Positions 53,838-63,006 of a stretch of DNA of 64,000 nucleotides are shown here, one piece after another. Position 1 is the stretch's first letter. The number at the start of each line of letters is the position of its first letter. The position numbers were made by a program, and so were the translations under genes. Location of the stretch: positions 2,985,505 through 3,049,504 of the forward strand of contig NZ_CP056123.1 of assembly GCF_018219155.1 (NCBI RefSeq), in the 5' to 3' direction. Below the pieces are notes generated by a model that was not told where the DNA came from, did not search any database, and worked only from the letters and a program-made list of their open reading frames with translations. This DNA is from Moritella sp. 24 (lineage in GTDB: Bacteria; Pseudomonadota; Gammaproteobacteria; Enterobacterales; Moritellaceae).

Positions 53838-54745
53838 TAACGTACCCCTCTCACTAATAACCACACAATGAATAACCCAATGAACTCACTGCCTAGTACG
53901 TAATAAAGCACGAACCGACCGTCTGGATTAGTCAGAATGAACTGCACATCACCGGGGTTGATGTAGTTAAGTAACAGCATAAACACAACGGGAATAATGG
54001 CGACGATTTTTGCAGACAGGCGCGCTTCAGATGTCATGGCCATCTTTTTCTTTTCAAGTGTTCTGGCGTCAACTAACACACGAATTAATCGCGCCATTAC
54101 ATTTTTGAGATGACCACCACGCGTCATATTTGCGCGAATAGTGACAATAAAAAATAGAAAAGCGGGATAAGGCACCTTTTTACAAGCACGCTTAAATACC
54201 TGTTCAGGTGATTCACCTAACTGTAAATGTTCAGACATGTGTAAAAATACGTGGCCAATATCGTTATCAAGTGTTTTACCCACATAGCTAATAGATTGAG
54301 TCACACTCTCACCCGCCGTCACCGCACTCATCATCATATTGAGCGCATCTGGAAACGTCATTTCAAAGTCTTCACGACGCTTATTAGACAGCCAATTCCA
54401 GCCAATAAAAAAGCCTAATACAGGCGCTAAAATTGGCAACCAGTAATGATCCAACTGCAAAATTTGTTGGTTGATGTAAGTAACACCACTGATGATCACG
54501 CCAAAATAAAGCACTAACTTTATCCAAGCCCACTTACCCAGCATCGAAAAAGAAGGACCTAATAACATTTTTAGCTTGAGGTATATCGGGGCGCGATGCA
54601 GGTAACCAAGGTTAATAGCTTCAAGTTGGTCGTCTTCAGTGAGTTCGATATGCTTTGCCAAAAAATGCGTCTTCAAGCTCGACTTCTGTGTGTAATACAT
54701 CACAGCTGCGATACCAAAGAGAATAAGCGAGAAGGCAAGTATCAT
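53837..54745 (-). CDS. tadB: TadB-type inner-membrane platform protein
   Basis: Inner-membrane protein of 302 residues, related to GspF. It has four hydrophobic helices and a cytoplasmic domain with FPDALNMMMSAVTAGESVTQ and FFIVTIRANMTRGGHLKNVM (F-type platform motif). With TadC it carries pilin subunits during Flp assembly. It begins with ATGA overlapping the tadA stop and ends with TAATG overlapping tadC, so translation of the three is coupled. Confidence 0.92.
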   Translation of the reverse strand: MILAFSLILFGIAAVMYYTQKSSLKTHFLAKHIELTEDDQLEAINLGYLHRAPIYLKLKMLLGPSFSMLGKWAWIKLVLYFGVIISGVTYINQQILQLDHYWLPILAPVLGFFIGWNWLSNKRREDFEMTFPDALNMMMSAVTAGESVTQSISYVGKTLDNDIGHVFLHMSEHLQLGESPEQVFKRACKKVPYPAFLFFIVTIRANMTRGGHLKNVMARLIRVLVDARTLEKKKMAMTSEARLSAKIVAIIPVVFMLLLNYINPGDVQFILTNPDGRFVLYYVLGSEFIGLFIVWLLVRGVR

Positions 54746-56016
54746 GAAGAATGCCTAAATGCCGCTTTTAATTCGTCTTGAAAACCACAGTAACGCGCAC
54801 GTTGCATTAAGATAGAACGCTGCATGATCCCAGGCGTTATAAATACGCCCTTAATTGTATCAGTGGATTGTAAATCTTCGGCCTGAAAACTAAAGAGTTC
54901 ATCCATCACGACATTATCACCTTCTAGTCCCACCACCTCAGAGATACTGGTGACTTTTCTTGAGCCATCATGTAAGCGGTTAACCTGAATAATTAAATGA
55001 GTGGCACTCACGATAGTACGGCGAATAGCTTCTAATGGCAGGTTCAAATCAGCCATCATGACCATTGATTCAATACGCGAAACAGCGTCTCGAGGCGTAT
55101 TAGCATGTAACGTAGACATAGAGCCATCGTGACCAGTATTCATTGCTTGTAACATTTCAAATGCCTCTGAACCACGGCACTCACCTAGAATGATACGGTC
55201 AGGTCGCATACGCAGTGAGTTTATGACGAGTTCACGTTGTGATACTGCACCTGTATTTTCTATACTTTCAGCACGCGTTTCCATGCGAACAACGTGAGGA
55301 ATTTGTAATTTTAGTTCTGCGGCATCTTCAATGGTAATAACCCGTTCGTCCTCACTAATATACTGTGATAACGCATTTAGCAAGGTGGTTTTACCTGAAC
55401 CTGTGCCACCTGAAATTAAGATGTTTAATCGACAACGAGAAGCAATCATTAATACTCTGGCCATTTCAACTGACATGGCACCAAATTCCACCAACGATTC
55501 TAAGCCAATGGTTTTGTTTTTAAATTTACGAATCGAAATTGATGTGCCGTCCAGTGTAATCGGTGGAATAACGATATTCACACGACTACCATCCGCTAAA
55601 CGTGCATCAACCATCGGAGAGGATTCATCAACCCGTCGGCCAACTCGAAATGCAATACGTTGTGCAATCTCTAATAATTGCGCTTCATTCACAAAGCTCA
55701 CATCAGATTTTTTAACTTTGCCACCACGTTCAAAAAATATCTGATTTGGACCGTTGACCATAATATCGCTGATACTATCGTCTTCCATTAATGATTGCAG
55801 TGGACCTAAGCCAACGAGTTCATCAATTAAATTTTTAACCAAGCCACTACGAATAACGCTCGGTATAGGGCGTGAATAATTGTTCGCTAAGATCTCAATC
55901 GCTTGCTTGATCTGCACTTCAAGATCAGACTTATCCATATTTGAAACAGCTTGAGGATCGAGTACTTCAAAGATCTTATTTCTAAAATCAAGATAGATTG
56001 ATTTGTTATTATTCAT
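54742..56016 (-). CDS. tadA: TadA/CpaF-type pilus assembly ATPase
   Basis: Hexameric secretion ATPase of 424 residues powering Flp pilus assembly. The N-terminal helical domain (about 1-100) leads to a RecA-like core with Walker A GGTGSGKT (203-210), an Asp box (ERVITIEDAAELKL), Walker B (RPDRIILGECRGSEAFEM) and a His box (TGHDGSMSTLHANTPRDA). This layout is specific to the TadA/CpaF branch of the type II/IV family. The start at ATG 56016 overlaps the tadZ stop (ATGA); an upstream TTG would add four residues. Confidence 0.96.
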   Translation of the reverse strand: MNNNKSIYLDFRNKIFEVLDPQAVSNMDKSDLEVQIKQAIEILANNYSRPIPSVIRSGLVKNLIDELVGLGPLQSLMEDDSISDIMVNGPNQIFFERGGKVKKSDVSFVNEAQLLEIAQRIAFRVGRRVDESSPMVDARLADGSRVNIVIPPITLDGTSISIRKFKNKTIGLESLVEFGAMSVEMARVLMIASRCRLNILISGGTGSGKTTLLNALSQYISEDERVITIEDAAELKLQIPHVVRMETRAESIENTGAVSQRELVINSLRMRPDRIILGECRGSEAFEMLQAMNTGHDGSMSTLHANTPRDAVSRIESMVMMADLNLPLEAIRRTIVSATHLIIQVNRLHDGSRKVTSISEVVGLEGDNVVMDELFSFQAEDLQSTDTIKGVFITPGIMQRSILMQRARYCGFQDELKAAFRHSS

Positions 56017-57260
56017 CGTTTGATCCAATTTATTACATTTTTCATAACTGATTTATTCTTACGCCCATCCAATAATTTTCCATTTAAGAGCTGGCTAATA
56101 TCAGTAAAGGCACTAGATAACATCGCGTTGTGCTTGTACAAACGCTTACCTTGTAACAACATGCCAGCAGCGTGCCGACAGTAAGGCAGTACAACATCAA
56201 CCGGATGCTCTAAGTGATCTGCAATTTCTTTCGGCGTCAATGGGAAATAATGCTCAGAGCGATGTGTATTAATCATGATAAATAAGCGTAATTCTTTCAT
56301 ACCCAACTGCTGCTGTAATGTAATCGAGTCAATCATCTTCTTTGCATTTCTAACGGATGACACGCTTGGTTCTACAACCAATACAACCATATCTACACGT
56401 TTGACCAATAATGGAATATCTAATGTAAAGTCAACAGATGCGGAATAATCTTCAATGATGAAGTTCGCTTCACGGTGTAATACATCAATAATATTGTGGC
56501 TATAACCAAGGAGGTCCGTGACAGAGCTTTCCCCCTGCAACGCTAATATGCGTAACTTTTGATTAACGGGTAAGAGATAGTCAGCCGCGCTATCTTCGTC
56601 TGCATCATGAAATTGTAGGCCGAGGTTCTCGACATTCTGTTTCTCAAAGTTTTTCAACCCCAGAATAATATCGATATTGCTATCATGATATTGATGGTCA
56701 ACCAAAATAGTATCAGTGCCTAAGCTTGATAGTTTTGACGCTATTTCAGCACTAATCAATGTTGAACCCACACCGCCTTTCGAGCCGACGACAGCCACTT
56801 TCTTCGCTTTACGGTTTTGGCTAACCCCAGCAAAACGTGCAATGTTGTTATGCATATGACGTAAGAAGTCACTGGTATCTTGTTTGTTAATCGGCCAAAA
56901 CAAGTAATACAGTCCCATCTCTTTTAAACCACGTAAGGTCGTGATGGCATCTTCTTTGCCAATAACAACGATGCCTTTATGATTGGGTAAGCGACTCGCA
57001 AACGCTTTAGCGTCCTCAACTACATTTTTTGATTGATTAAGTTCAAGAATGATAATTTCTTGCAGGTTGCCAATATTCATATCCGCGGCGGACACATTAT
57101 TGCGTAAACAATCAGGATCAGACCAACCTTCAAAACGAAAAACTTCTTGTAATAAGTCTTTGCATTCATTTGTTTGATAAAACAAACTGCATCCAGAAGG
57201 ACCTCTTTGAACCTTTTCCTTCTCTGTCGATTTACTTACCGCTTTAGCAAGATCAAACAT
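56013..57260 (-). CDS. tadZ: TadZ/CpaE-type localisation protein
   Basis: Protein of 415 residues that places the Tad machine at a cell pole. The N-terminal half (about 25-140) resembles an atypical receiver domain with no phosphoacceptor Asp evident. The C-terminal half is a MinD/ParA-type ATPase with deviant Walker A K161-GGVGST (VAVVGSKGGVGSTLISAEIA), followed by DTILVDHQYHDSNIDIILGL. AAGGAA lies just before the ATG. It ends with an ATGA overlap with tadA. Confidence 0.92.
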   Translation of the reverse strand: MFDLAKAVSKSTEKEKVQRGPSGCSLFYQTNECKDLLQEVFRFEGWSDPDCLRNNVSAADMNIGNLQEIIILELNQSKNVVEDAKAFASRLPNHKGIVVIGKEDAITTLRGLKEMGLYYLFWPINKQDTSDFLRHMHNNIARFAGVSQNRKAKKVAVVGSKGGVGSTLISAEIASKLSSLGTDTILVDHQYHDSNIDIILGLKNFEKQNVENLGLQFHDADEDSAADYLLPVNQKLRILALQGESSVTDLLGYSHNIIDVLHREANFIIEDYSASVDFTLDIPLLVKRVDMVVLVVEPSVSSVRNAKKMIDSITLQQQLGMKELRLFIMINTHRSEHYFPLTPKEIADHLEHPVDVVLPYCRHAAGMLLQGKRLYKHNAMLSSAFTDISQLLNGKLLDGRKNKSVMKNVINWIKR

Positions 57261-57262
57261 AG

Positions 57263-57751
57263 CTATTCCTTACTCTCGTTAATCAATCGACTTGGCGACA
57301 CGATTTGCTGCATACGTAATACATCAACAAAGCAGCCACTCTTGGTCTGATTATTCTCAAACGAAAAAGGCTGACAGGTACTTGTTATCAGACGGTATTG
57401 TCTGACTTCTAGCGCAATGTCGGTTCTTAATTCAGGCGAGAGTGCCACGCTAATTTGATCCGGTATCACACCGACGACTTTCAATTTTTTAACCGCATTT
57501 CTTACAACATCAGCGTCTCGTTTTAAGCGATAAGAAATAATCCACTGCGTATCAGGCGCAACTGGTAACACGTCATCGATAATGCTGATAATCTCTCGAT
57601 GTTTACCAGCTAAGTCATTCTTTTTAAAATCAATATCAAAGCGTTGTAATTCAGGGTAAATAACTGCTTCTGCGCCTTGTGTTTCTATTACCCGGTCAGC
57701 ACAACCTTGTAAAAACAACAGCCCAATAAAACATAATATTGGTCGTATCAT
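57263..57751 (-). CDS. RcpB-position pilus lipoprotein (CpaD-like)
   Basis: Lipoprotein of 162 residues with the lipobox L-Q-G-C (LLFLQGCADR, acylated Cys16), then a mixed alpha/beta part with a C-terminal pair of cysteines (STCQPFSF and SGCFVDVLR). CpaD/RcpB-type proteins act with the secretin at the outer membrane. The gene sits between the secretin and tadZ, the position of rcpB in Aggregatibacter, and overlaps the secretin stop by four bases (ATGA). The sequence is diverged, so the name rests mainly on position and lipobox. Confidence 0.8.
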   Translation of the reverse strand: MIRPILCFIGLLFLQGCADRVIETQGAEAVIYPELQRFDIDFKKNDLAGKHREIISIIDDVLPVAPDTQWIISYRLKRDADVVRNAVKKLKVVGVIPDQISVALSPELRTDIALEVRQYRLITSTCQPFSFENNQTKSGCFVDVLRMQQIVSPSRLINESKE

Positions 57752-59103
57752 TGAATAAACCCTCCACGATTTAACATCTCGATAGTTAATGCATCTTGAG
57801 CCCGATTAATACGGCTACCTTTACGGCCATAGATACGAAATAAACGACTAAGCGTTGATGTTTTATGTATTGTAGGAAGACGTACTTGCTGACTTTTAAT
57901 TGGTTTCACAATATTCACCGTCGCAACAATAATTAACTCCGTTTTTTTACGCTTCGTACTTGCCTTACGGAAAGCAGCCCCTAGTACCGGAATGTCTCCG
58001 AGTAATGGAACACGGCTTATTTCTTCAATGTCTTCACTACTCATTAAGCCACCAATCATAAAGCTATCGCCATCAGCAAGCGCTATCGTCGTCAAAGCCC
58101 GACGCGTACTTAATTGCGGAACTTCAATCCCCGCAGCTTTGATTATCCGTTCAATAGCACTCACCTCTGGCGCTATATTAAGTTTAATTTTTTGATTACT
58201 TTCGACCTTTGCAGAAAGGCTCAATTTAATACCGAACTCTTTAAAACTAATGTTGGTTGTATTCTGATTCGTCACAATGACAGGCACTTCTCCACCCACA
58301 AGAAAACTCGCACTCTCACCTGACATAACGGTTAAATTTGGCTCTGCAAGTACTTCAGCAATGTTGTCATTTCCGATCGCACTCACAATGGTCGTTAAGC
58401 TTGCAGCATCAAATTGTTGGAAAGCGAATTGCCCATTCGAGCGACCAAGCGTACTCCAGTCAACACCCAAGGTTTCATTGAACTCTTTAGACACTTGAAC
58501 AACCGATATTTTGACATTAATCTGTTTAACACTATCAAGTTCTAAACGCTCAACAATGCCATCCCAGCTGTAATTGCGCTGAAAGCTAACCCATTGCATT
58601 TCATCAAATTCGCTTTCGCCATTCTTAATGGTGACGTTATCAGCATCGTTATAACGCGTTACTTTTTCTCGACCTAGCAACTCTGCAACACTTCTATAAA
58701 TATCATCACGCTGCGCTTCACTGTAAACCTTACCGCTCACTACAACCTTACGTCCGATAGAAGTGAGTTTAAGGTCTAACTTGGGATAGTAGATCGCAAT
58801 CTGACGACGAATGTCTGTCAGATTAATATCCACGTGTATAAGCTGAGATAGCAAAGGCTGATGCTGAGTGCCATACACCACGATTTGGCTTTGCCCTATC
58901 TCATTGGTGAACAAAACAAGAGTACGTTTATTAATGATCTTGTAATCAGCGATATTAGGTTGACTGATAAACACGGTAGCAATGTCATCATCAAATTCGA
59001 TATTAACGGCACTGTTTAACGGAATGTACCGCTCAGAGGCGATACTTGCGTTAACACATAAGGAAAAGATAATTGCTATAAAATAAACTAACCGATGGTG
59101 CAT
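57748..59103 (-). CDS. rcpA: RcpA/CpaC-type secretin
   Basis: Outer-membrane secretin of 451 residues forming the pilus exit pore. It has a signal peptide (IIFSLCVNASIAS), N-terminal domains with a VSGKVYSEAQRDDIYRSVAE segment typical of the BON-like CpaC region, and a C-terminal secretin domain with VLAEPNLTVMSGESASFLVG and GEVPVIVTNQ, then TRRALTTIALADGDSFMIGG and VPLLGDIPVLGAAFRKASTK. The C-terminal tail of about 60 residues is unusual but not disrupted. The start overlaps the rcpC stop (TAATG). Confidence 0.94.
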   Translation of the reverse strand: MHHRLVYFIAIIFSLCVNASIASERYIPLNSAVNIEFDDDIATVFISQPNIADYKIINKRTLVLFTNEIGQSQIVVYGTQHQPLLSQLIHVDINLTDIRRQIAIYYPKLDLKLTSIGRKVVVSGKVYSEAQRDDIYRSVAELLGREKVTRYNDADNVTIKNGESEFDEMQWVSFQRNYSWDGIVERLELDSVKQINVKISVVQVSKEFNETLGVDWSTLGRSNGQFAFQQFDAASLTTIVSAIGNDNIAEVLAEPNLTVMSGESASFLVGGEVPVIVTNQNTTNISFKEFGIKLSLSAKVESNQKIKLNIAPEVSAIERIIKAAGIEVPQLSTRRALTTIALADGDSFMIGGLMSSEDIEEISRVPLLGDIPVLGAAFRKASTKRKKTELIIVATVNIVKPIKSQQVRLPTIHKTSTLSRLFRIYGRKGSRINRAQDALTIEMLNRGGFIQ

Positions 59104-59927
59104 TATAATATCCCTTCAAAGCTTGCATTAGCCTGACCACGTAATTCAACAACGCCGTTATAGTGAGGTACTATATCGCTGACATCTGCATAAGGCGGTT
59201 GTTGGTATGTTTGACTGCGTACTATTTCTAAATACATCGTGCGTTGTGCTAACGCTAATCGGCCTAAGTCATCCGGTTTTACTTCTATCACAATCGTTAA
59301 TTCACTATTCGCGTCACTGCTCATTTGCGGATTAATCACATCAGCATCGTTTGTATTCACTGACATGACCCGTACTTTAGTCAGTAGTAGGCTCGCAGTA
59401 ACACCTTCAAATATTTCAAGTTCATTGGTCGTATTTGATAAATTCGTTTTTGGTGAGCTTATTGCCATAATGTCAATATTGTCACCTGGTTTGATATAAC
59501 CAGAAATAAGATTTTTAGAAGAGATGGTCAATGGATATAAAGTCATTCCATCGACAATTAATAGATCTAAATAGCCGGGTTGATCTTTACTTGTTTGATA
59601 CTCAACAAAAACAAGTTCACCGGTCTTAACTGGCGTATTTATTAAGGTTGAAGACTGAAAATCCAGAGTCACATCTTGCTTAATACCGAGTACAAGCGCG
59701 TCATTCAGCAGCACTTGCTCACGCTGAACCATACTAGCGGTGAGGCTTTCACCTTTCATTATCGATTGTTTTGCTCGCCAAAGCGTAACGTAACGCGCCT
59801 GCGGTTCTGCCTGAATAAGTGTTTCATCTTCCACTTTTTCAGTCGTTAAAAACAATATATCCACAACCCCGTAGATACCGCTAACAATGGCTAAGAATGC
59901 AACAATAAATATAATCTTCGAGTTCAT
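59103..59927 (-). CDS. rcpC: RcpC/CpaB-type pilus assembly protein
   Basis: Periplasmic, membrane-anchored protein of 274 residues with one N-terminal helix (about 5-27) and a SAF-type domain (about 45-115, RAKQSIMKGESLTASMVQRE), followed by a RcpC/CpaB core with SGYIKPGDNIDIMAI and IVIEVKPDDLGRLALAQRTM. These are standard for Flp pilus assembly proteins, which steady the secretin. It follows tadV with a 12-base gap and overlaps rcpA by one base. Confidence 0.9.
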   Translation of the reverse strand: MNSKIIFIVAFLAIVSGIYGVVDILFLTTEKVEDETLIQAEPQARYVTLWRAKQSIMKGESLTASMVQREQVLLNDALVLGIKQDVTLDFQSSTLINTPVKTGELVFVEYQTSKDQPGYLDLLIVDGMTLYPLTISSKNLISGYIKPGDNIDIMAISSPKTNLSNTTNELEIFEGVTASLLLTKVRVMSVNTNDADVINPQMSSDANSELTIVIEVKPDDLGRLALAQRTMYLEIVRSQTYQQPPYADVSDIVPHYNGVVELRGQANASFEGIL

Positions 59928-59939
59928 ATCGCTACCACG

Positions 59940-60374
59940 TCAAATTAAGCTGTTAATAATTGTTATGTAAAATCCGAACGATATCGCAACACCGTAAGGT
60001 AAACCCCGTTCATGTTCTCGTGATAGTTTTAAAATCAGCCGGTCTTTAATTAAATAAAACAACGCTAATAAACCACCTAGAAATAAAACCAACATTGCGG
60101 CATCAACTATTTCACTCGGTAATAACGCAATAGAAAAAGCTGTTGCTAATTTACTATCTCCAGCACCCATGATATTAAATTTAAATAACATAGCTGTAGA
60201 CAAAAATACAATAAAGCAACTAAACAGACTGGTGGGTATATTATTTCTTTCTATCGAAACATATAGAGAGGTAAAAAAAATGATGGCGCAGATTTTATTT
60301 GATATATGTCGATATCGGCAATCAGAATAGATAACACCAATTGACACAACCCCAATAAAATAGAGTGCCATCAT
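59940..60374 (-). CDS. tadV: TadV/CpaA-type prepilin peptidase
   Basis: Small A24-family prepilin peptidase of 144 residues, an inner-membrane aspartic protease that cleaves Flp and the TadE/F pseudopilins. The two catalytic aspartates are D18 in IYSDCRYRHISN and D73 in the GxGD motif (MGAGDSKLATAF). Like other TadV proteins it lacks the N-methylation domain of full-length PilD. The start is set at the first of two ATGs, 60374 (MMALYF), because an upstream in-frame extension would overlap the flp gene without a ribosome binding site. Confidence 0.9.
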   Translation of the reverse strand: MMALYFIGVVSIGVIYSDCRYRHISNKICAIIFFTSLYVSIERNNIPTSLFSCFIVFLSTAMLFKFNIMGAGDSKLATAFSIALLPSEIVDAAMLVLFLGGLLALFYLIKDRLILKLSREHERGLPYGVAISFGFYITIINSLI

Positions 60375-60387
60375 TATTAAAGTCAAC

Positions 60388-60594
60388 TTAACCAATTTTA
60401 CCGATTGCAGTTGTAATATTAGCAAAGGCAGTTGTTAACGCAGTAAGTAATGAACCACCAGTACCAAACGTAACACCTAATAGAGTTGCCATCGCAACAC
60501 CAATAAGACCGTACTCAATCGCAGTTACACCGCGTTCATCATTTTTATACGTTGCTAGAAATGAGGTTGTGTTTACATACATTTTAGTGAACAT
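60388..60594 (-). CDS. flp: Flp-type pilin
   Basis: Major pilin precursor of 68 residues. After the short leader, cleavage at G22|V23 exposes the Flp motif VTAIEYGL, with E27-Y28 (positions 5-6 of the mature chain), followed by a hydrophobic helix (IGVAMATLLGVTFGTG). The mature pilin would be 46 residues. AAGGAA precedes the ATG by seven bases. It is the first gene of the tad operon, so the promoter lies in the 206 bases before it. Only one flp gene is present in the window. Confidence 0.95.
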   Translation of the reverse strand: MFTKMYVNTTSFLATYKNDERGVTAIEYGLIGVAMATLLGVTFGTGGSLLTALTTAFANITTAIGKIG

Positions 60595-60636
60595 GTTATA
60601 TTCCTTATTTACTTAATTAATAGGCCAACTTTTAAT

Positions 60637-60652
60637 AATAGTGAATACTATT
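60637..60652 (-). promoter_or_regulatory. Palindrome in the flp promoter region
   Basis: AATAGT-GAAT-ACTATT is a perfect inverted repeat with six-base arms, 43-58 bases before the flp start, in an AT-rich stretch near a candidate TTGAAA promoter element. It is a plausible operator for a regulator such as the LysR protein encoded 206 bases upstream. Confidence 0.5.
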
Positions 60653-60800
60653 CTTTATTTTTCAATTAATACAAATACAACCTATTACATTTTAATATAG
60701 ATGGTTAAAACTTAGCCTTCAACCTTACACTGCTTACATCCCTTACAATTAAATATGTGTAGTGAAAGATAATTAATACTAAAAAGGAGGGATATAAAGG

Positions 60801-61688
60801 CTAAATAAAGTCAATACTAGATATTTTGTCACGCATCCAATTAAGTAAGGGACTCAAGTTTTCATTTTTAGGCCAGATAATAGATGCAACCCAATGCTCA
60901 TTATTAAGCTGATTAAATGCAAACGAAGCTTTAGATAAGCGCCCTTCATTTAAGTCATGTTTAGTCACAAAATTAGGTAAGTTACAAATGCCGACACTGT
61001 TTCGACAGAATGATAGTATCGTATGTATATCTTCAACATACCATACATGAGAAGCCACACTCAGCTCACTCATAGCGGGATACTTGAGGTCTATTGGCGT
61101 TAACAATCGCGTGTTATCCATGTCAGTCAAATTGACATTAGAAATATGACCGCCTTTATAATCAGGTGACGCTACCCAGGAACTCTGCATGTGAAATGCA
61201 CTCGCAAATTCACAATTCAACGTTTCTAGACCAGAAAAAAGTCCGACTGCAAAATCTATTTTATTTTCAACTACTTCATTATAAAGCTGTTTGCTATTCT
61301 GCTGGATAATGTACAGGTCGACTAACGGGTACAGTTCTGAAAATTCACATAATATTTTTGTTATCTTTTCAGAACACACTAATGGATCAATACCAATTCG
61401 TATTTTAACATCACTAATTTCTTCTATTTCACGAGACTGCGATATAAATTCGTCATATTGAGACATCATTAATTTAGTGTTCTTAAATAGTTTTTCACCC
61501 TTCTCGGTTAAAACTGGGTATTTTTTATTTCGATTAAATAATTCGAAACCAAAATCTATTTCTAGATTTTGAATTGCAATACTTATTGATGCCTGACTCT
61601 TTTTCATTTCTTTTGCTGCAGCACTAAAAGAACCCTTTTCTGCTGCTGAAATAAACATAATTAAATTATCTACTTGTGATTTCATCAT
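60801..61688 (-). CDS. LysR-family regulator upstream of the tad operon
   Basis: LysR-type regulator of 295 residues. The winged helix-turn-helix occupies about 4-60 (GSFSAAAKEMKKSQASISIA, then a FELFNRNKKYPVLTEKG wing) and the effector domain is C-terminal, starting near residue 90 (DVKIRIGIDPLVCSEKITKI). It lies on the same strand as flp and points at it across 206 bases. Direct control of pilus genes is inference. Its promoter region contains three helically phased TGTAA-type repeats. Confidence 0.9.
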   Translation of the reverse strand: MMKSQVDNLIMFISAAEKGSFSAAAKEMKKSQASISIAIQNLEIDFGFELFNRNKKYPVLTEKGEKLFKNTKLMMSQYDEFISQSREIEEISDVKIRIGIDPLVCSEKITKILCEFSELYPLVDLYIIQQNSKQLYNEVVENKIDFAVGLFSGLETLNCEFASAFHMQSSWVASPDYKGGHISNVNLTDMDNTRLLTPIDLKYPAMSELSVASHVWYVEDIHTILSFCRNSVGICNLPNFVTKHDLNEGRLSKASFAFNQLNNEHWVASIIWPKNENLSPLLNWMRDKISSIDFI

Positions 61689-61801
61689 TGTCCCTGTTTA
61701 TTAATAAAACAACCCATAATGCAGAATAATTTAAATTACAAATCACTCAATAGATCGAACATACAATAACTAGCAATATACACTATCTGAATTTATTGAA
61801 A

Positions 61802-61831
61802 TGTAATCAACTGTAATCAAATGTAAGCGAT
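61802..61831. repeat. Three 10-bp TGTAA-type direct repeats upstream of the LysR gene
   Basis: TGTAATCAAC (61802-61811), TGTAATCAAA (61812-61821) and TGTAAGCGAT (61822-61831) follow head to tail, with a period of one helical turn. They lie 114-143 bases before the LysR start and may be regulator sites. Confidence 0.6.
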
Positions 61832-61993
61832 GGGAATGAAGTTATAAAGATATACTTAAATGGGTTAATCGTGAATTATCACTATATAAATCAGGCACAA
61901 AACAAACTAATGGGGAGATATAATATAAACGAGGGGTAAATAGTCAAATAGAGGTATTAGATATGGAAGAGATAATAGAAATAGGAAGAGAAA

Positions 61994-62049
61994 GAGAAAA
62001 AATAAAAAGTAATACATGGTTATATTTTTAATATAATCATGTATTACTT
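61994..62049 (-). terminator. Strong AT-rich terminator of the exported-protein gene
   Basis: Twenty-base arms 62007-62026 and 62030-62049 (one G-T pair) with a three-base loop; both begin or end with AAGTAATACATG / CATGTATTACTT. On the minus strand the stem is followed by TTTTTATTTTTTCTC. It lies 51 bases beyond the stop codon. The stem is unusually long and AT-rich for an intrinsic terminator. Confidence 0.8.
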
Positions 62050-62099
62050 GTCATGGATTTTATTAATCAGTATCTAGCATTACTTAAATAATTTTAAAT

Positions 62100-62786
62100 T
62101 TATGAATCATCACTATAAAAATGAATAAATGATTCACCATCAAAGCCATTAAAATCAACAACACCTGTGATCGTCGTTAAGCCATCGGTATAAATTACAC
62201 GTTCTTCTTTCAAGTTTTCACGCAAACAGTGCTCTTCAATACCATCTGTTTTACATAATGTAATAGCACCAGATAAGTTTACGGTTAAACGATAGGATAC
62301 ATATAATGCTGATTTAGAGTCAGTATTCACCTGATAAGTAAAAGTATCATTGGTATAACGATAAGAAAGATCTTTTAACCATAATCCGCGTACTTTAAAA
62401 GCTGTGTCGTGTGTTGCATACAATGCCTTGCTATTCAGAGTGCTTTCAACAACAAAATTATACGGTTTCATGTATCGATGATGATCACCTTCAACATATT
62501 CCATCAAATGATGTATTGCTTTTACTTGTTTTGGGTTCACTTTGTGTAACGCGACAAGCCCAGCATCAATCACACTGATAATTTCTTTACCTAACGCCAT
62601 GATACGCTTAGATTCAGGGCCAGTGGCTGTATAATTCACAAATTCTGCTGTCGATGTTTCAATCGCTTTAAACTCTACCGTATTCAGCTCAATCGACTTC
62701 AACGTTAACACTCTAGCATCTTGAGCTTGTTGTGCATTCGCACTCACTGATAGCAGTAATATTAGTGCAATTACAAATCGATTCAT
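62100..62786 (-). CDS. Exported protein of unknown function
   Basis: Protein of 228 residues with a clear signal peptide (MNRFVIALILLLSVSANAQQ). The mature chain is partly helical (ESKRIMALGKEIISVIDAGL, then VKAIHHLMEYVEGDHHRYMK, rich in His) and then beta (YRYTNDTFTYQVNTDSKSAL), with two cysteines (TLCKTDG, EEHCLREN). I do not recognise a family. The start is at ATG 62786, with GGAG eight bases upstream; an ATG 21 bases earlier is less likely. It has its own terminator. Its role is unknown; periplasmic location is inferred. Confidence 0.78.
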   Translation of the reverse strand: MNRFVIALILLLSVSANAQQAQDARVLTLKSIELNTVEFKAIETSTAEFVNYTATGPESKRIMALGKEIISVIDAGLVALHKVNPKQVKAIHHLMEYVEGDHHRYMKPYNFVVESTLNSKALYATHDTAFKVRGLWLKDLSYRYTNDTFTYQVNTDSKSALYVSYRLTVNLSGAITLCKTDGIEEHCLRENLKEERVIYTDGLTTITGVVDFNGFDGESFIHFYSDDS

Positions 62787-63006
62787 AACAACTCCTATAG
62801 GAAACATTTATACGAAAAACGCTCGAAATGTTAGCGGTATCACACCAGCGTAAAATATTTAGTTTTATTCACAATCAATAAAGATCTACAAACTAACTAC
62901 TCGCTAAAGCCTGCTAATTTGCGCGCATTATAACCATAAAAATACATAAATCAACATATGATATAACGTTATATTATATAAGCTTTCGAAAAGTAATTGT
63001 AAGAGT

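Larger units (their letters stand above)
61689..62099. other. Intergenic region between the LysR gene and the exported-protein gene
   Basis: The 411 bases contain the LysR promoter region with three TGTAA-type repeats (61802-61831), and the terminator of the minus-strand gene beyond (61994-62049). A 22-codon plus-strand open frame from ATG 61963 runs into that terminator and is considered chance. Confidence 0.6.

Noticed and set aside
61963-62031. 22-codon open frame with a weak ribosome binding site
   Set aside because: It runs into the minus-strand terminator stem, has Arg/Glu/Lys-rich low-complexity content and no supporting context.
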